Shown here piece after piece: positions 36,324-45,147 of a DNA stretch of 64,000 nucleotides. Within the stretch, counting starts at the first letter, position 1, and each line of letters begins with the position of its first letter. Below the pieces are notes generated by a model, which worked only from the letters and a program-made list of their open reading frames with translations, did not search any database and was not told where the DNA came from. The stretch covers positions 62,001-126,000 of the forward strand of contig NZ_BAAAFZ010000008.1 in NCBI RefSeq assembly GCF_039523795.1. Direction: 5' to 3'. Made by a program: the position numbers and the translations under genes. Source of the DNA: Craurococcus roseus. GTDB taxonomy: Bacteria > Pseudomonadota > Alphaproteobacteria > Acetobacterales > Acetobacteraceae.

Positions 36324-37865
36324 CTACGCGCGGCGGCGCCAGGGGCGCCAAGCGTCGCCGGTGCCGTGCGGGTCGAAGAGGTGCCAGCGGGCGACGAGCG
36401 CGCGGAGCGGGTCGAGCTTGCCGTCGGGCGCGAGCGGGACCAGCCGCCGGTTCCGGGCCCCTGCCTCCAGCGCCTCGATGCCGCGCGCCAGCCCGCCCGC
36501 CGCGACCGCCGCCTCGGCGAAGCGGTCGCCGTCCACGCCGAGGTAGTGGCCGATCAGCCGCTCGCGGAACCGGCGGATCGCTTCCCGCGCCCGCGCCGCT
36601 TCCGGCCCGTCGCCGGGCGGCGCTTCCAGCGCGAGGCAGCATTCGGTGTCGTAGCCGGCGGAGCGGTTGTTGAGGTTGGCGGAGCCCACGCGCAGCAGCG
36701 CGTCGTCGATCACCGCCACCTTGGAATGCACGATGACCGTCCGCCCGCCCGGCGTGCGCGGCGCGTAGGCGGCGAAGCGGCCGTGCCGGTCGGCGGCGCG
36801 GAGGCGGGCGAGCAGCGCGGCGCGCGGCGAGTCCATCGCCAGGCGCTCGACCGCGGCCGGGCTCCGCTCCGGCAGCACCAGCACGACCTCGGGACCGTCC
36901 GGTTCCGCCAAGCGCCAGGCGAGCGCGGACGCGATGCGCTCCGAGGCGAAGTACTGGTTTTCCAGGTAGATGAAGCGGCGCGCGGCGGCGATGGCGGCGA
37001 GGTGCAACGCCTCGCCCTCCCGCGCCGGCAGGCCGCGCTCCCATTCCGGCTTCGTGCGCGCGATGCCGACACGCGGCGCTTCGGCGAGGTCGGCACGGAC
37101 GCCGGCGGGCCAAGGAGCGGCGCCCGTGCGCGGCCGCGGCGGCGCGTCCTCCGCGTCCGGCCCGGGACGCCCGCGCTCCGCGCCGCGCCAGCGCTCGCGC
37201 GCCAGGGCGTCGAGGGCGGCCGCGGGCGGGCCCTCCACCAGCACCATCACCTCGTGCCGCGGCTCGTGTTCCTCGCCGGACGGCTCGCGGCGGCGCGGGT
37301 CGTGGTCCGGGTGGCGCGGCGTGTCCCAGCGGTTGGTGGCGAAGTCGCCGCCGCCGCAGAAGGCGACGGCGCCATCCACAACCAGCAGCTTCTGGTGGTG
37401 GCACGCGCCGGCGGGCGCGCGGGCGAGGCGGAAGCGCACCGCGCTGTCGCGGAACCATTCGGGCTCTTTCCTCGGCGACAGGTCGCGGCCGCCCTCGATG
37501 AGCATCGGCATGTCCCAGACCAGCACCCGCACTTCGAGGTCCGGCCGGCGCTCGATCAGCGCCTTCAGGAAGGGGCCGATCTCGTCGGGGAGGTCGGGCG
37601 CCGGCCCACTCCCCTCGGCGCCGGGGCGGAGCCGGGTCCGCGGATCGAAGTCCCAGCCGAGCAAAAGGATCGAACGGCGCGCCTGGAGCATGGCCTCGCG
37701 CGCGGCTGCGAAGTAGGCGGCGCTGTCGAGCAGGAACGCGGCCCTGCCGCCCCGCTCCACGCGCCAGCAGGTCTCGCCCGGGCGCAGCAGCGGTCCGTCC
37801 CCGCCGCGGACACCGGGCGGCGGGGCGAGTAGGGCGGCGTCCTGGAAGTCGTTCGGCGGCGTCAT
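36324..37865 (-). CDS. Phospholipase D family protein, second copy
   Basis: This 513-residue protein carries two HKD motifs: CHHQKLLVVDGAVAFCGG with GGDFATNRWD near residue 190, and VHSKVAVIDDALLRVGSANL near 395. LLLGWDFDPRTRL near the N-terminus and YLENQYFAS are typical of bacterial PLDs that accompany or are fused to TVP38/VTT domains. ATG 37865 is chosen; an in-frame GTG at 37925 would add 20 residues. The TVP38 gene lies just upstream on the same strand, so they are one operon. Likely substrate: membrane phospholipid. Confidence 0.88.
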   Translation of the reverse strand: MTPPNDFQDAALLAPPPGVRGGDGPLLRPGETCWRVERGGRAAFLLDSAAYFAAAREAMLQARRSILLLGWDFDPRTRLRPGAEGSGPAPDLPDEIGPFLKALIERRPDLEVRVLVWDMPMLIEGGRDLSPRKEPEWFRDSAVRFRLARAPAGACHHQKLLVVDGAVAFCGGGDFATNRWDTPRHPDHDPRRREPSGEEHEPRHEVMVLVEGPPAAALDALARERWRGAERGRPGPDAEDAPPRPRTGAAPWPAGVRADLAEAPRVGIARTKPEWERGLPAREGEALHLAAIAAARRFIYLENQYFASERIASALAWRLAEPDGPEVVLVLPERSPAAVERLAMDSPRAALLARLRAADRHGRFAAYAPRTPGGRTVIVHSKVAVIDDALLRVGSANLNNRSAGYDTECCLALEAPPGDGPEAARAREAIRRFRERLIGHYLGVDGDRFAEAAVAAGGLARGIEALEAGARNRRLVPLAPDGKLDPLRALVARWHLFDPHGTGDAWRPWRRRA

Positions 37866-37934
37866 GGTCCCTTGGAGGCGGGCTGCGTCGTGCAAAGGAA
37901 ATCGCCGTAGCCGTTCCGGTTTCACAGGTCGAAT

Positions 37935-38807
37935 TCACGCGTTGCTGCGGCGGCGGCGGAACCACATCGCCGCCAGCGACAGCGCGGCGAGGCCGAGCAA
38001 AGGGAGGAGCACCGGCGGCGCCAGCAGGGCCGACGCGTCCGGCGTCCCGCCCCGGTCGAATACCTCGCCGAGCCCGGCGCCGAGGCCGGCGAAGACGACG
38101 GTGCCGGGCAGGATGCCGAGCGCGGTGGCGCCGGCGAAGGCCGCGAAGGGCATCCCGACCAGGGCCGGCGCGATACTGCCGACCGGGTAGGGCACCACCG
38201 GCAGCAGGCGCAGGGACAGCAGGTACCAGAAGCCGTCGCGCTCCAGCCCTGGCCGCAGCTTCTCCGTGAACGGCCCGGCCCGCCGCGCCACCGCCGGCGC
38301 GAAGGCCGAGCGGACGGCCAGGAACAGGACGCAGGCGCCCGCCGTCGCCGCCGGCACCGCCAGCGCGGTGCCGAGCCAGCGCCCGAACAGGAAGCCGCCG
38401 GCCATGGTCAGCACCGGGCCCGCCGGGATGGAGAGCGACACGGCGCCCACGTAAGCCGCGGCGTAGGCCAACGCCGTCAAGAAGGGCCGCTCCGCCACCA
38501 GCCCGGCGAGCGTGTCGCGGTGCCCCGCCAAGGAGTCGATGGACACCACATCGAACAGCCCGGAGACCCAGGCCAAGCCGAACGCCGCGGCCAGCGCCGC
38601 CACCGGCCATAGCTTGGGCCAAACCGGGCCGGCTTGCCCTGCTCCGGACGGGGTGGGGGACGGGTCGTTCAACTGGCGGTGCTCCGGCCATGCCACGGAC
38701 GGACGGACGGGTGCCGCGGCCGCCGCCATCCGGGCGACGAACGCTCCGGCGCGGGCCGGGATGCGCGCCTTCGGTACGCTGGCGGGGCCGATCCATCCTG
38801 GGTACAT
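37935..38807 (-). CDS. TVP38/TMEM64 (VTT, DedA-like) membrane protein
   Basis: The frame gives 290 residues; ATG 38729 would give a more usual 264. About six hydrophobic segments are seen, with family phrases SLSIPAGPVLTMAGGFLFG and RLLPVVPYPVGSIAPALVG. The latter holds the re-entrant-loop proline and arginine. The family is thought to move or flip lipids or lipid carriers. The PLD gene follows, the order seen in fused PLD-VTT proteins, so here the two halves are separate genes. Confidence 0.86.
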   Translation of the reverse strand: MYPGWIGPASVPKARIPARAGAFVARMAAAAAPVRPSVAWPEHRQLNDPSPTPSGAGQAGPVWPKLWPVAALAAAFGLAWVSGLFDVVSIDSLAGHRDTLAGLVAERPFLTALAYAAAYVGAVSLSIPAGPVLTMAGGFLFGRWLGTALAVPAATAGACVLFLAVRSAFAPAVARRAGPFTEKLRPGLERDGFWYLLSLRLLPVVPYPVGSIAPALVGMPFAAFAGATALGILPGTVVFAGLGAGLGEVFDRGGTPDASALLAPPVLLPLLGLAALSLAAMWFRRRRSNA

Positions 38808-38838
38808 GGCGGCCGGTTTGCGCCACCGAGGATCAGGT

Positions 38839-39549
38839 TTGACTCCCGAGGATCTCGCAGCGAAGCACCCGCGCCTCTACCACGTCGCCGACCCCGGCGC
38901 CTTGCCGGGCATCCTGCGGCACGGCCTGCTCCCGACCAGCGCCTTGCTGTCGCTGTTCGAGGTGCCGGCGGCGGACCGGGAGGCGATCGAACGCCGGCGG
39001 CGACCGGCGAGCGTGCGGCTGCGCCATCCGGTGCACGGAACGGCGGTGATCACCGACAACCTGCCCCTCAGCGAAGCGGCGCTGGAAGCGTGCCTCGACG
39101 ACGGGCTCGCGCCGGCCGATTGGCTCGCCCTCCTGAACGGCCGGGTGTTCTTCTGGCCCGACGAGGAGGGCCTCGGCCGGCTGCTCGGCGCGCGGCTCAA
39201 CCGGGGGCGGCAGCGCTTGGTGCTGGTGCTCGACACCCTGGGGCTCGCGCGGCGCCACCAGCGGCGGGTCGAACTCGCCGCCATCAACACCGGCTCGACG
39301 ATCCGGCGCCCGGCGCGGCGGGGCTTGTCCACCTTCACCCCGTTGCTCCTCCACGATCACGAGGTGTGGCGGAGGCTGCGCGGGGGGCTGGACCGGATAC
39401 GCGAGGTGACGGTGGTGGGCGGCGTCGCCGACGTGGCGGAGCACTTGGTCGAGCACCGCGTCGTTGGGGGTGGCGGCGTGGCGGATGGGGTGGGATTCGA
39501 ACCCACGGTGGGCGTGAACCCACGCCGGTTTTCAAGACCGGTGCCTTAA
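38839..39549 (+). CDS. DUF7002-like protein running into a tRNA gene
   Basis: Recognised by phrases such as LYHVADPGALPGILRHGLL, PTSALLSLFEV, the LRHPVHGTAVITDN block, LLNGRVFFWPDEEGL and VLVLDTLGL, which I recall from a family of unknown function, possibly DUF7002. TTG 38839 has GAGG at 7 bases; the ATG at 38806 is an alternative. No Met lies between. The C-terminal 23 codons are read through the opposite-strand tRNA-Ser, so the last residues are not conserved-type protein. Function unknown. Confidence 0.65.
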   Translation: MTPEDLAAKHPRLYHVADPGALPGILRHGLLPTSALLSLFEVPAADREAIERRRRPASVRLRHPVHGTAVITDNLPLSEAALEACLDDGLAPADWLALLNGRVFFWPDEEGLGRLLGARLNRGRQRLVLVLDTLGLARRHQRRVELAAINTGSTIRRPARRGLSTFTPLLLHDHEVWRRLRGGLDRIREVTVVGGVADVAEHLVEHRVVGGGGVADGVGFEPTVGVNPRRFSRPVP

Positions 39550-39568
39550 ACCGCTCGGCCACCCATCC
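39479..39568 (-). tRNA. tRNA-Ser (anticodon TGA)
   Basis: The minus strand folds as a 90-base class II tRNA: acceptor stem GGATGGG (39568-39562) with CCCATCC, discriminator G and an encoded CCA at the 3' end (39481-39479). It has T-arm GTGGGTTCGAATCCCAC, anticodon loop CTTGAAA with TGA at 39534-39532, and a long variable arm. It reads UCA serine codons. Confidence 0.96.
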
Positions 39569-39607
39569 CGGTCCGGGCGGCTGAGATGCGGCGGGCGGGG
39601 CGCCGCG

Positions 39608-41806
39608 TCAACGCGCGGGCGCGCCCGCCGCCACGGCGGCGGGCGCGGCGGGGGCGGTCGCCTTGAGCGGGGCTTCGATCTCGCACACCAGGCCGCCGGG
39701 CTTGAACTCCAGCGACACCAGCCCGCCGATCTCCGGCGCCAGGCCGGTTTCGAGCAGCTTGAGGCCGAAGCCGCGGCGGCGCGGCGGCCCGTCGAGCTGC
39801 GGCCCGCCGCGCTCTTCCCAGCGGAGGCGGAGCATGGGGGCGTGGCCGGGGCCGACTTCCTCCAGGCGCCACATCACCGCGACGCTGCCCTTGGGCTGGC
39901 TGAGCGCGCCGTGGCGGGCGGCGTTGGTCGCCAGCTCGTGCAGCGCCACGGAGAGCGGCACGGCCATGGCGGCCGGCACCCACAGCGCGGGGCCGCTGGC
40001 CGTGTGGCGGGCGCCGGACGGGCCGGTGGCGTGGGGGGCGAGGACGAGATTGACCAGTTCGGACAAATCGGCCTTGGCGCCGTCCTCGCGCATCAGGACC
40101 TCGTGCGAGCGGCCGAGGGCGGCCAGGCGCGTCTCGAAAGCGGCCTTGGCGGCGGCGGGGATCAGGCCGCCGGTGCCTGGCGGGGCGCGGAGCGTCTCGG
40201 TGGCGATGCCCTGGACCGTGGCGAACAGGCCGCGGACGCGGTGGTCCAGCTCGGCCGGGGACAGGCGGAGCTGGCCCTCGCCGCCGGGCTGGTGCGGAGC
40301 GGGCGGCGCGGCCGCGGGCGCGGCGGCGGGCATGGCGTAGGGGTCCGCGGCGGCGGCCGCCAAGGCGTCCGTGGCGTCGGCCAGCACGCCGAAGATGCGG
40401 GGTTTGCCGTCGGGGCCGGGTTGGTGGACGGCGCGCAGGTGGAGGGTGCGGAGGGAGCCGTCGCCCTCGCGGTAGATGCGGGCCTCGTGCGCGACCGAGC
40501 CGGGCGCGGCGCGGAGGCGGCGGAAGGCGTCCTTGGCGGCGGCGCGGTCTTCCGGCAGGACGAAGCGCAGGAAGGAGCGCCAGGTCCACCGCTCGACAGG
40601 CCGGCCGTAGCCGAAGATGGCGTCGAAGCTTTCCGAGTGGTTGAGGTTGCCGGTGGCCGGGTCGAGTTCCCAAGCGCCGAGGTTGCCGGCTTCCAGCGCC
40701 AGGGCGAGCAACGCCTCGCTGTCGCGCCCCGAGGCGGAGGGCGGCGGCGCGGAGAAGGACCGCCCGGCGTCGGCCGGGCCGGAGGACGCGGCGGCGGAGG
40801 CCAGCGCCGTCGCCAGGGGCCGCGCCAGCATGATGCGCGCGCCGGCGAAGGCCATCAGGACAGCCAGCGCCAGGCCGCCGAAGCCGAGCGCCGCGCCCGT
40901 CGGGAGCGGGCCGACGGTGGCGGCCGACGCGCCGCCGCCCGCGCCGGGCAGGGCGGACGGCTTGTAGGAGACGGCCAGCCGGAGCGCCCCCTCGGTGCCG
41001 GGCACGTAGGGGGCCAGCGCCACCAGCCGCGGCGCGCCGCCGGCGTCGGTGGCGGACACGAGGCGGCCGGCCTCGGCATCGGCGTCCACGCCGGTCGCCG
41101 GGAGGGCGGGCAGCAGGTTCATCAGGGCGGGCGGCACCGCGTCGCCGGGCTTGAGGTCGCTGCCTTTGTCGTCCGCCACGCGGAGAACGACGCGGTCGTT
41201 GCGGTCCACCAGGATGAGTTCGGCGCCGGGCGGCAGCGGCACGGGGCGCAGCACCTCCGCGAGGCGTGCCACCTCCACGGCGGCGGTCATGGTGCCGGCG
41301 AAGCCGATGCCGCCCTCCGCCGGGATGGGCACGCCGAGGTGCAGGCCGCTGGAGCGCGGGCCGCTGCCCGGCTCCCAAACGCCCACCGCGAAGCCGCCGG
41401 CCTGCAAGGGCAGCTGGTGCGAGGAGCGCTCGCCGTTGCGGACCGAGCGCGGCGCCACGCCGGCGGTGCTGCACACCGCCCAGCCGTCGACGGCGTTGGC
41501 GCTCATGAGGATCTGGTCGCCGAACCGGGCCTTGAGCTGCGTCAGCATGGCGGTGCAGCTCGCCGGCTCGCCGTTGCGGACGGCGGGCGTCTCGGCCATC
41601 ACCGTCAAGGCGTCCCGCACCCCCTCCACGAAGCGGCCGAGGCGGACGGAGGCATCCCGCGTCTGGCGGAGCGCCTCCTCCCGCGCGGCGTCCGCGCCCT
41701 GCCGTCGCAGATCGGACTGGAGGTACACGATTGCGCCCGCGGCCGGCGCTACCGCCAGAACCGCTGCGAAGGACGCGCGCATCAGGAGGGATGATTTGGT
41801 GCTCAC
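39608..41806 (-). CDS. Membrane HWE-family sensor histidine kinase
   Basis: This 732-residue kinase has an N-terminal helix (residues about 10-30), an extracytoplasmic Cache-like sensor to about 290, and a second helix near 300-330. A PAS domain is at about 370-480 (GAWELDPATGNLNHSE), then the HWE kinase core: phosphoacceptor ELDHRVRGLFATVQGIA, N-box LHELATNAARHGAL, and the WxE block LRWEERGGP then GFGLKLLE. Sensors of this class phosphorylate PhyR-like or stand-alone regulators. Starts at GTG 41806. No response regulator is adjacent. Confidence 0.9.
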   Translation of the reverse strand: MSTKSSLLMRASFAAVLAVAPAAGAIVYLQSDLRRQGADAAREEALRQTRDASVRLGRFVEGVRDALTVMAETPAVRNGEPASCTAMLTQLKARFGDQILMSANAVDGWAVCSTAGVAPRSVRNGERSSHQLPLQAGGFAVGVWEPGSGPRSSGLHLGVPIPAEGGIGFAGTMTAAVEVARLAEVLRPVPLPPGAELILVDRNDRVVLRVADDKGSDLKPGDAVPPALMNLLPALPATGVDADAEAGRLVSATDAGGAPRLVALAPYVPGTEGALRLAVSYKPSALPGAGGGASAATVGPLPTGAALGFGGLALAVLMAFAGARIMLARPLATALASAAASSGPADAGRSFSAPPPSASGRDSEALLALALEAGNLGAWELDPATGNLNHSESFDAIFGYGRPVERWTWRSFLRFVLPEDRAAAKDAFRRLRAAPGSVAHEARIYREGDGSLRTLHLRAVHQPGPDGKPRIFGVLADATDALAAAAADPYAMPAAAPAAAPPAPHQPGGEGQLRLSPAELDHRVRGLFATVQGIATETLRAPPGTGGLIPAAAKAAFETRLAALGRSHEVLMREDGAKADLSELVNLVLAPHATGPSGARHTASGPALWVPAAMAVPLSVALHELATNAARHGALSQPKGSVAVMWRLEEVGPGHAPMLRLRWEERGGPQLDGPPRRRGFGLKLLETGLAPEIGGLVSLEFKPGGLVCEIEAPLKATAPAAPAAVAAGAPAR

Positions 41807-42033
41807 CTGGTGTTTCTACCATAGGTCGATAATGCTGGGCAGCCGAAAAGCTTGTGGTGGCCCTCAAAGTATGTAGTGATATCGGAACCAAAAGACCGTC
41901 GCTGCCATCTCTGACCCTCTTTTTGGAGGACTTGGACCGGTACGGGGCGGCCGGCAGGCGGGCGCTCCGACCGCGTCGGCGGTGCCGGTGGTGGTGGAAC
42001 ACCGGGGCTTGCTCTCACGGCCCGTTTCGGAAG

Positions 42034-42840
42034 TCATGGCGCCGATAGCCGCTTGCAGTTCGGACGGGCGAGGCGATGGGGCCTGAGGCGGATCATCGCC
42101 AAGGTGATCATGGCCTCGGAAACCTCGGGGAGTTCCTCGTAGTCCTTGGACAGACGCCGCCACCGTCCGAGCCAGCCCAGTGTCCTCTCCACCACTCAGC
42201 GGCGCGGCGGAGGATGATCAACACCAAGCCGAACAGGAAGCAGGCCAGCATCGCCGTGAGCCGGTTGTGGATGCTGTCGGCGAACACCGCCCGGAGCCAA
42301 GGGTAGAGCGGCTTCACGCGCCTCGGCAGGCTCCCAGAAGCCGTCGGCGTCCTGGTGTCGGCCGCGTGCACGGCCACGCCCAGCAACAGCCCTTGCGTGT
42401 CCACCGCGACGTTGGCGCTTGCGGCCCTTCAACCGCTTCGCCGCGTCCCAGCCGCGCGGCCCCCTTTCCGTCGTCTCGACGCTCTGGGTGTCGATGATGG
42501 CCGCGGTGGGGCCGGCGTCCCGGCCTTCGCGCTCCCGCAGCATGGCGACGAGGTGGTGGCGCATGCTCTCCCACACGCCCGCCGCCAGGAACGCCCGGAA
42601 GTACCCGTACGCCGTGGGCCAGGGCGGGAAAGCCGGAGGCGGCGGCGGATGCCGCCACTGGCAACCGGTGCGCACGACGTAGAACAGCCCGTCCAGCAGG
42701 CGCCGCATGTCCGTGGTCCGCGGCCGGCCGCTGGGCTCGGCGGGCGGGATGAGCGGTTCGAGCAGCCGATACCGGTCATCGCCAAGTGCTTGGCCGGACC
42801 CGAAATCTCCGACCAGCACGCGATCCATGAGCGTCCACAT
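42034..42840 (-). pseudogene. IS5-family transposase, frameshifted and internally deleted
   Basis: The N-terminal part (from ATG 42840) reads DDRYRLLEPLIPPAEPSGRP and ends KRLKGRKR; the family continuation VDTQGLLLGVAVH is in another frame. One extra base in CGCCAACG (near 42412) explains the shift. A second change near 42198 returns to the first frame: LIILRRA is followed at once by VVERTLGWLGRWRRLSKDYE, where the family normally has a further dozen or so residues. The C-terminus ends at TGA 42034-42036. Terminal inverted repeats could not be located. The element is dead. Confidence 0.85.
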
Positions 42841-43017
42841 AGCGGCCTCCGAACCGGAACGCCCCCCCCGGGAACGCCGTCACCACAGCAGCCGACCCCT
42901 CGTCGTGGCGAATGGCGCCCCCTTTCAAGACGAGGGCTGCCGCAGCCATTCTGGAAGTCAATGATCCGCCGAGCCACATCGGCGGCGCGCGGCGACGGCG
43001 TTGGGGAGACGTTCGTG

Positions 43018-43551
43018 ATGCCGAATTCCGATCGCCCCCTTTCCGGTCTGGACGGGACAAGGGATCCTTTTCGGCGCCGCTCGCCGTGCCGGCCCGGTCG
43101 CGCTGTCCTGCTGATCGCCGCGCTCATGTCCCTGGTTGTTCCGCGCGCCCCGGCCTGGGCGGCCGTTCCGGGCGGCGTGTGGCTGATAGACGGCAAGGCG
43201 GCCGTGCAGATCTTCGACTGCGGCGGCCTGCTGTGCGGCCGGATCCTGTGGCTGCAGACCCCGCGCGATCCGCAGGGGCAGCTGAACCGCGACAAGAACA
43301 ACCCCGATCCGGCGCTCCGGCAGCGCCGCCTCTGCGGCCTGACCGTCCTTTGGGGGTTGCGCTCCACCGGTCCCGACCGCTGGGGAGGCGGTTGGTTCTA
43401 CAACCCGGACGACGGGAAAACGTACAACGTCTCCGCGGAACTCAGGTCCGCCGACCTGATCGTGGCGCGCATCTACTCGCGGGTCCGGCTCTTCGGCGAG
43501 ACCAAGACCCTGCTGCGGGTTCCGCATGGGACATCGGAGGGATGGTGCTGA
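43018..43551 (+). CDS. DUF2147 family secreted protein
   Basis: This 177-residue protein has a long basic N-region and Sec signal (AVLLIAALMSLVVPRAP to AWAAV), then the DUF2147 core: GVWLIDGKAAVQIFDCGG with its Cys pair (DCGGLLCG), WGGGWFYNPDDGKTYNVSAE and a C-terminal hydrophobic-basic strand. Family function is unknown; members are periplasmic. ATG 43018 follows GGGGAG. The decayed IS lies 178 bases upstream. Confidence 0.85.
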   Translation: MPNSDRPLSGLDGTRDPFRRRSPCRPGRAVLLIAALMSLVVPRAPAWAAVPGGVWLIDGKAAVQIFDCGGLLCGRILWLQTPRDPQGQLNRDKNNPDPALRQRRLCGLTVLWGLRSTGPDRWGGGWFYNPDDGKTYNVSAELRSADLIVARIYSRVRLFGETKTLLRVPHGTSEGWC

Positions 43552-44051
43552 GCAAAGGAAGCGTGCGGCCTGAGGCAGACGGCGTTGCTCACCGGTGCAG
43601 CTGATCTCCGGCCCAATCCCCCGCCTCAGCCGCCCGCCCCGACTTTCAAAACGGTCAGTCAGCGCACAAACTACGGTACGCCTTCAGGTTCCGCCCCGGG
43701 CGACTTGGCGCTCGGCTGCTCAAGGAGGACCGGTCCCTGGGCGGCGTTTGGTGGCGCGGCAGGCGGACGTGCGTCGGGTCGGCCGAGGCCCGCTGCCGAC
43801 TCAACCCGATGGACGCCCGGATCGTCGCTTCTTTCTCCGAACCGCCCAACATCGCGGGACATGCATGGCTGATTTCGGAGCGACGGGCTTGGCTGGAGCG
43901 GGACGCCTGCCGCGCTTCCCGTGACCTCCGGGACGGTCCCACCGGCCTCCGGTGGGGCTATGTGCCCGAGCCACGACGCAGGGCCGGCTTACGTACCGGG
44001 CGAGACGGCGGAGGGTTCGTCCCTTCCCGGTCTCGCCGCGCCGCCCGACCC
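43552..44051. other. Gene-less stretch with a weak inverted repeat
   Basis: About 500 bases with no supported gene. Near the end GGCGAGAC (around 44003) and GTCTCGCC (around 44034) form an 8-bp inverted repeat with a 23-base loop, next to the stop of the DUF6496 gene. This is too open for a confident terminator. Confidence 0.35.
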
Positions 44052-44429
44052 CTAGCGGCTCAGGGCTTTTGCGAGTTGCGCCTTGGTCATCCGGGACCGG
44101 CCGGCGATGCCGCGCTTGACGGCTTCGCCGTACAAGGCGGCGCGCGTTTCGCCGGCGCCGCGCCGCCCGCTCTCCGGCGGCGCCTTCCGGCCGCCGCCCT
44201 TCCGCCCCGCCTCGGCCTGCCGCTCCTTCGCCTGCGTGCGGGCGAGGTTGCGCCGGTTGCCGGCCGGCGTTTCGTCGCGGGACGCGCCCGCTTCGTGCAG
44301 GGCGATGGCGATGGCCTGGCGCGGGTTCTTCACCTTGCGGCCGGACGACGACTCGAGGTCGCCGTGCTTGAACTCGTGCATCACGCGGCCGACGATCTCG
44401 CGCTGCTTCGGGCTCTGCTTCTTCGCCAT
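44052..44429 (-). CDS. DUF6496-like small basic protein
   Basis: This 125-residue lysine/arginine-rich protein starts MAKKQSPKQREIVGRVMHEF. It carries KHGDLESSSGRKVKNPRQAIAIALHEA (two runs: KHGDLESSSGRKVK and NPRQAIAIALHEAG), the pattern of the DUF6496 family. The basic C-terminal half (RGIAGRSRMTKAQLAKALSR) ends in an SAP/Rho-like helical phrase, so nucleic acid binding is plausible. Function is unknown. Confidence 0.75.
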   Translation of the reverse strand: MAKKQSPKQREIVGRVMHEFKHGDLESSSGRKVKNPRQAIAIALHEAGASRDETPAGNRRNLARTQAKERQAEAGRKGGGRKAPPESGRRGAGETRAALYGEAVKRGIAGRSRMTKAQLAKALSR

Positions 44430-44604
44430 CGTCCGTTTCCCCGCGGCGCGGTCGTTCCGGCGACGCCGCCCAACGCCGCGCCGTCGACTCCGACGCCCGG
44501 CCCCGAGCGGGGTTCCGCGACCAGGGCCGCCGCGTCGGTTCGGAATGGCACGCGACGCGCGGGCGGTGCGCCGCCCGCCGGAAGGGCGGCGGCGGCTAGC
44601 CGGA

Positions 44605-45024
44605 TCAGGCGACCTTGAGGTCCACTTCGATGTTGCCGCGCGTCGCCCGGGAGTAGGGGCAGACCTCCTCGTGGGCGACGCGGACCATCTCCTCGACCTC
44701 GGCCCGGTCGCGGCCGGGGACCCACACCTCCAGGACGACCTTCAGCCGGAAGAAGCCGTCCTCCTCCCGGCCGATGCCGACATGGGCGGTGACGTGGGAC
44801 TCCCGGAGCGGGGCCTTGCGCTCGCGCGCCACGCGCAGGAGGGCGTTCTCGAAGCACGCGGCGTAGCCGGCGGCGAAGAGCTGCTCCGGATTGGTCGCGG
44901 CGCCGCCCGGCCCGCCCAGTTCCTTGGGGTGCGCCAGGCTCAGGTCGAGCACGCCGTCCGAGGAGCGGATGCGGCCTTGGCGGCCGCCGGTCGCCGTTGC
45001 AGTGGCGGTGTAGAGGACCTGCAT
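44605..45024 (-). CDS. ohr: Organic hydroperoxide resistance protein (OsmC/Ohr family)
   Basis: This 139-residue thiol peroxidase reduces organic hydroperoxides. The two redox cysteines are Cys57 in AAGYAACFENAL and Cys122 in EEVCPYSRATRGN, both in the Ohr pattern. The start MQVLYTATATATGGRQG is typical. No MarR-type ohrR is adjacent in the window. ATG 45024 has GGGGGAAG upstream. Confidence 0.95.
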   Translation of the reverse strand: MQVLYTATATATGGRQGRIRSSDGVLDLSLAHPKELGGPGGAATNPEQLFAAGYAACFENALLRVARERKAPLRESHVTAHVGIGREEDGFFRLKVVLEVWVPGRDRAEVEEMVRVAHEEVCPYSRATRGNIEVDLKVA

Positions 45025-45147
45025 GGCGTCTTCCCCCTTTCCGGGTGGCCGATGGGCCGGGATTGGTCTTCGCGCGGGGCGGGCCGCGGGTGCCCGCCGC
45101 CCGCCGGGCGTAGCTAACAGCCTGCCTCCCTTCCGGTTCCGGCGGCG

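Noticed and set aside
39335..39584. Peptides ending FKTGALNRSATHP and HPPRRHPQ
   Set aside because: Well-known spurious translations of a tRNA-Ser gene, not proteins.
42022..42965. Direct repeat ggaagtca on both sides of the decayed IS5 transposase as possible terminal repeats
   Set aside because: The copies are in the same orientation, short and with mismatches, so they do not qualify as inverted ends; target duplication of that size is not usual for the family.
44381..44857. Minus-strand frame between DUF6496 and ohr
   Set aside because: Arginine/proline-rich shadow overlapping ohr in another frame, no family content.
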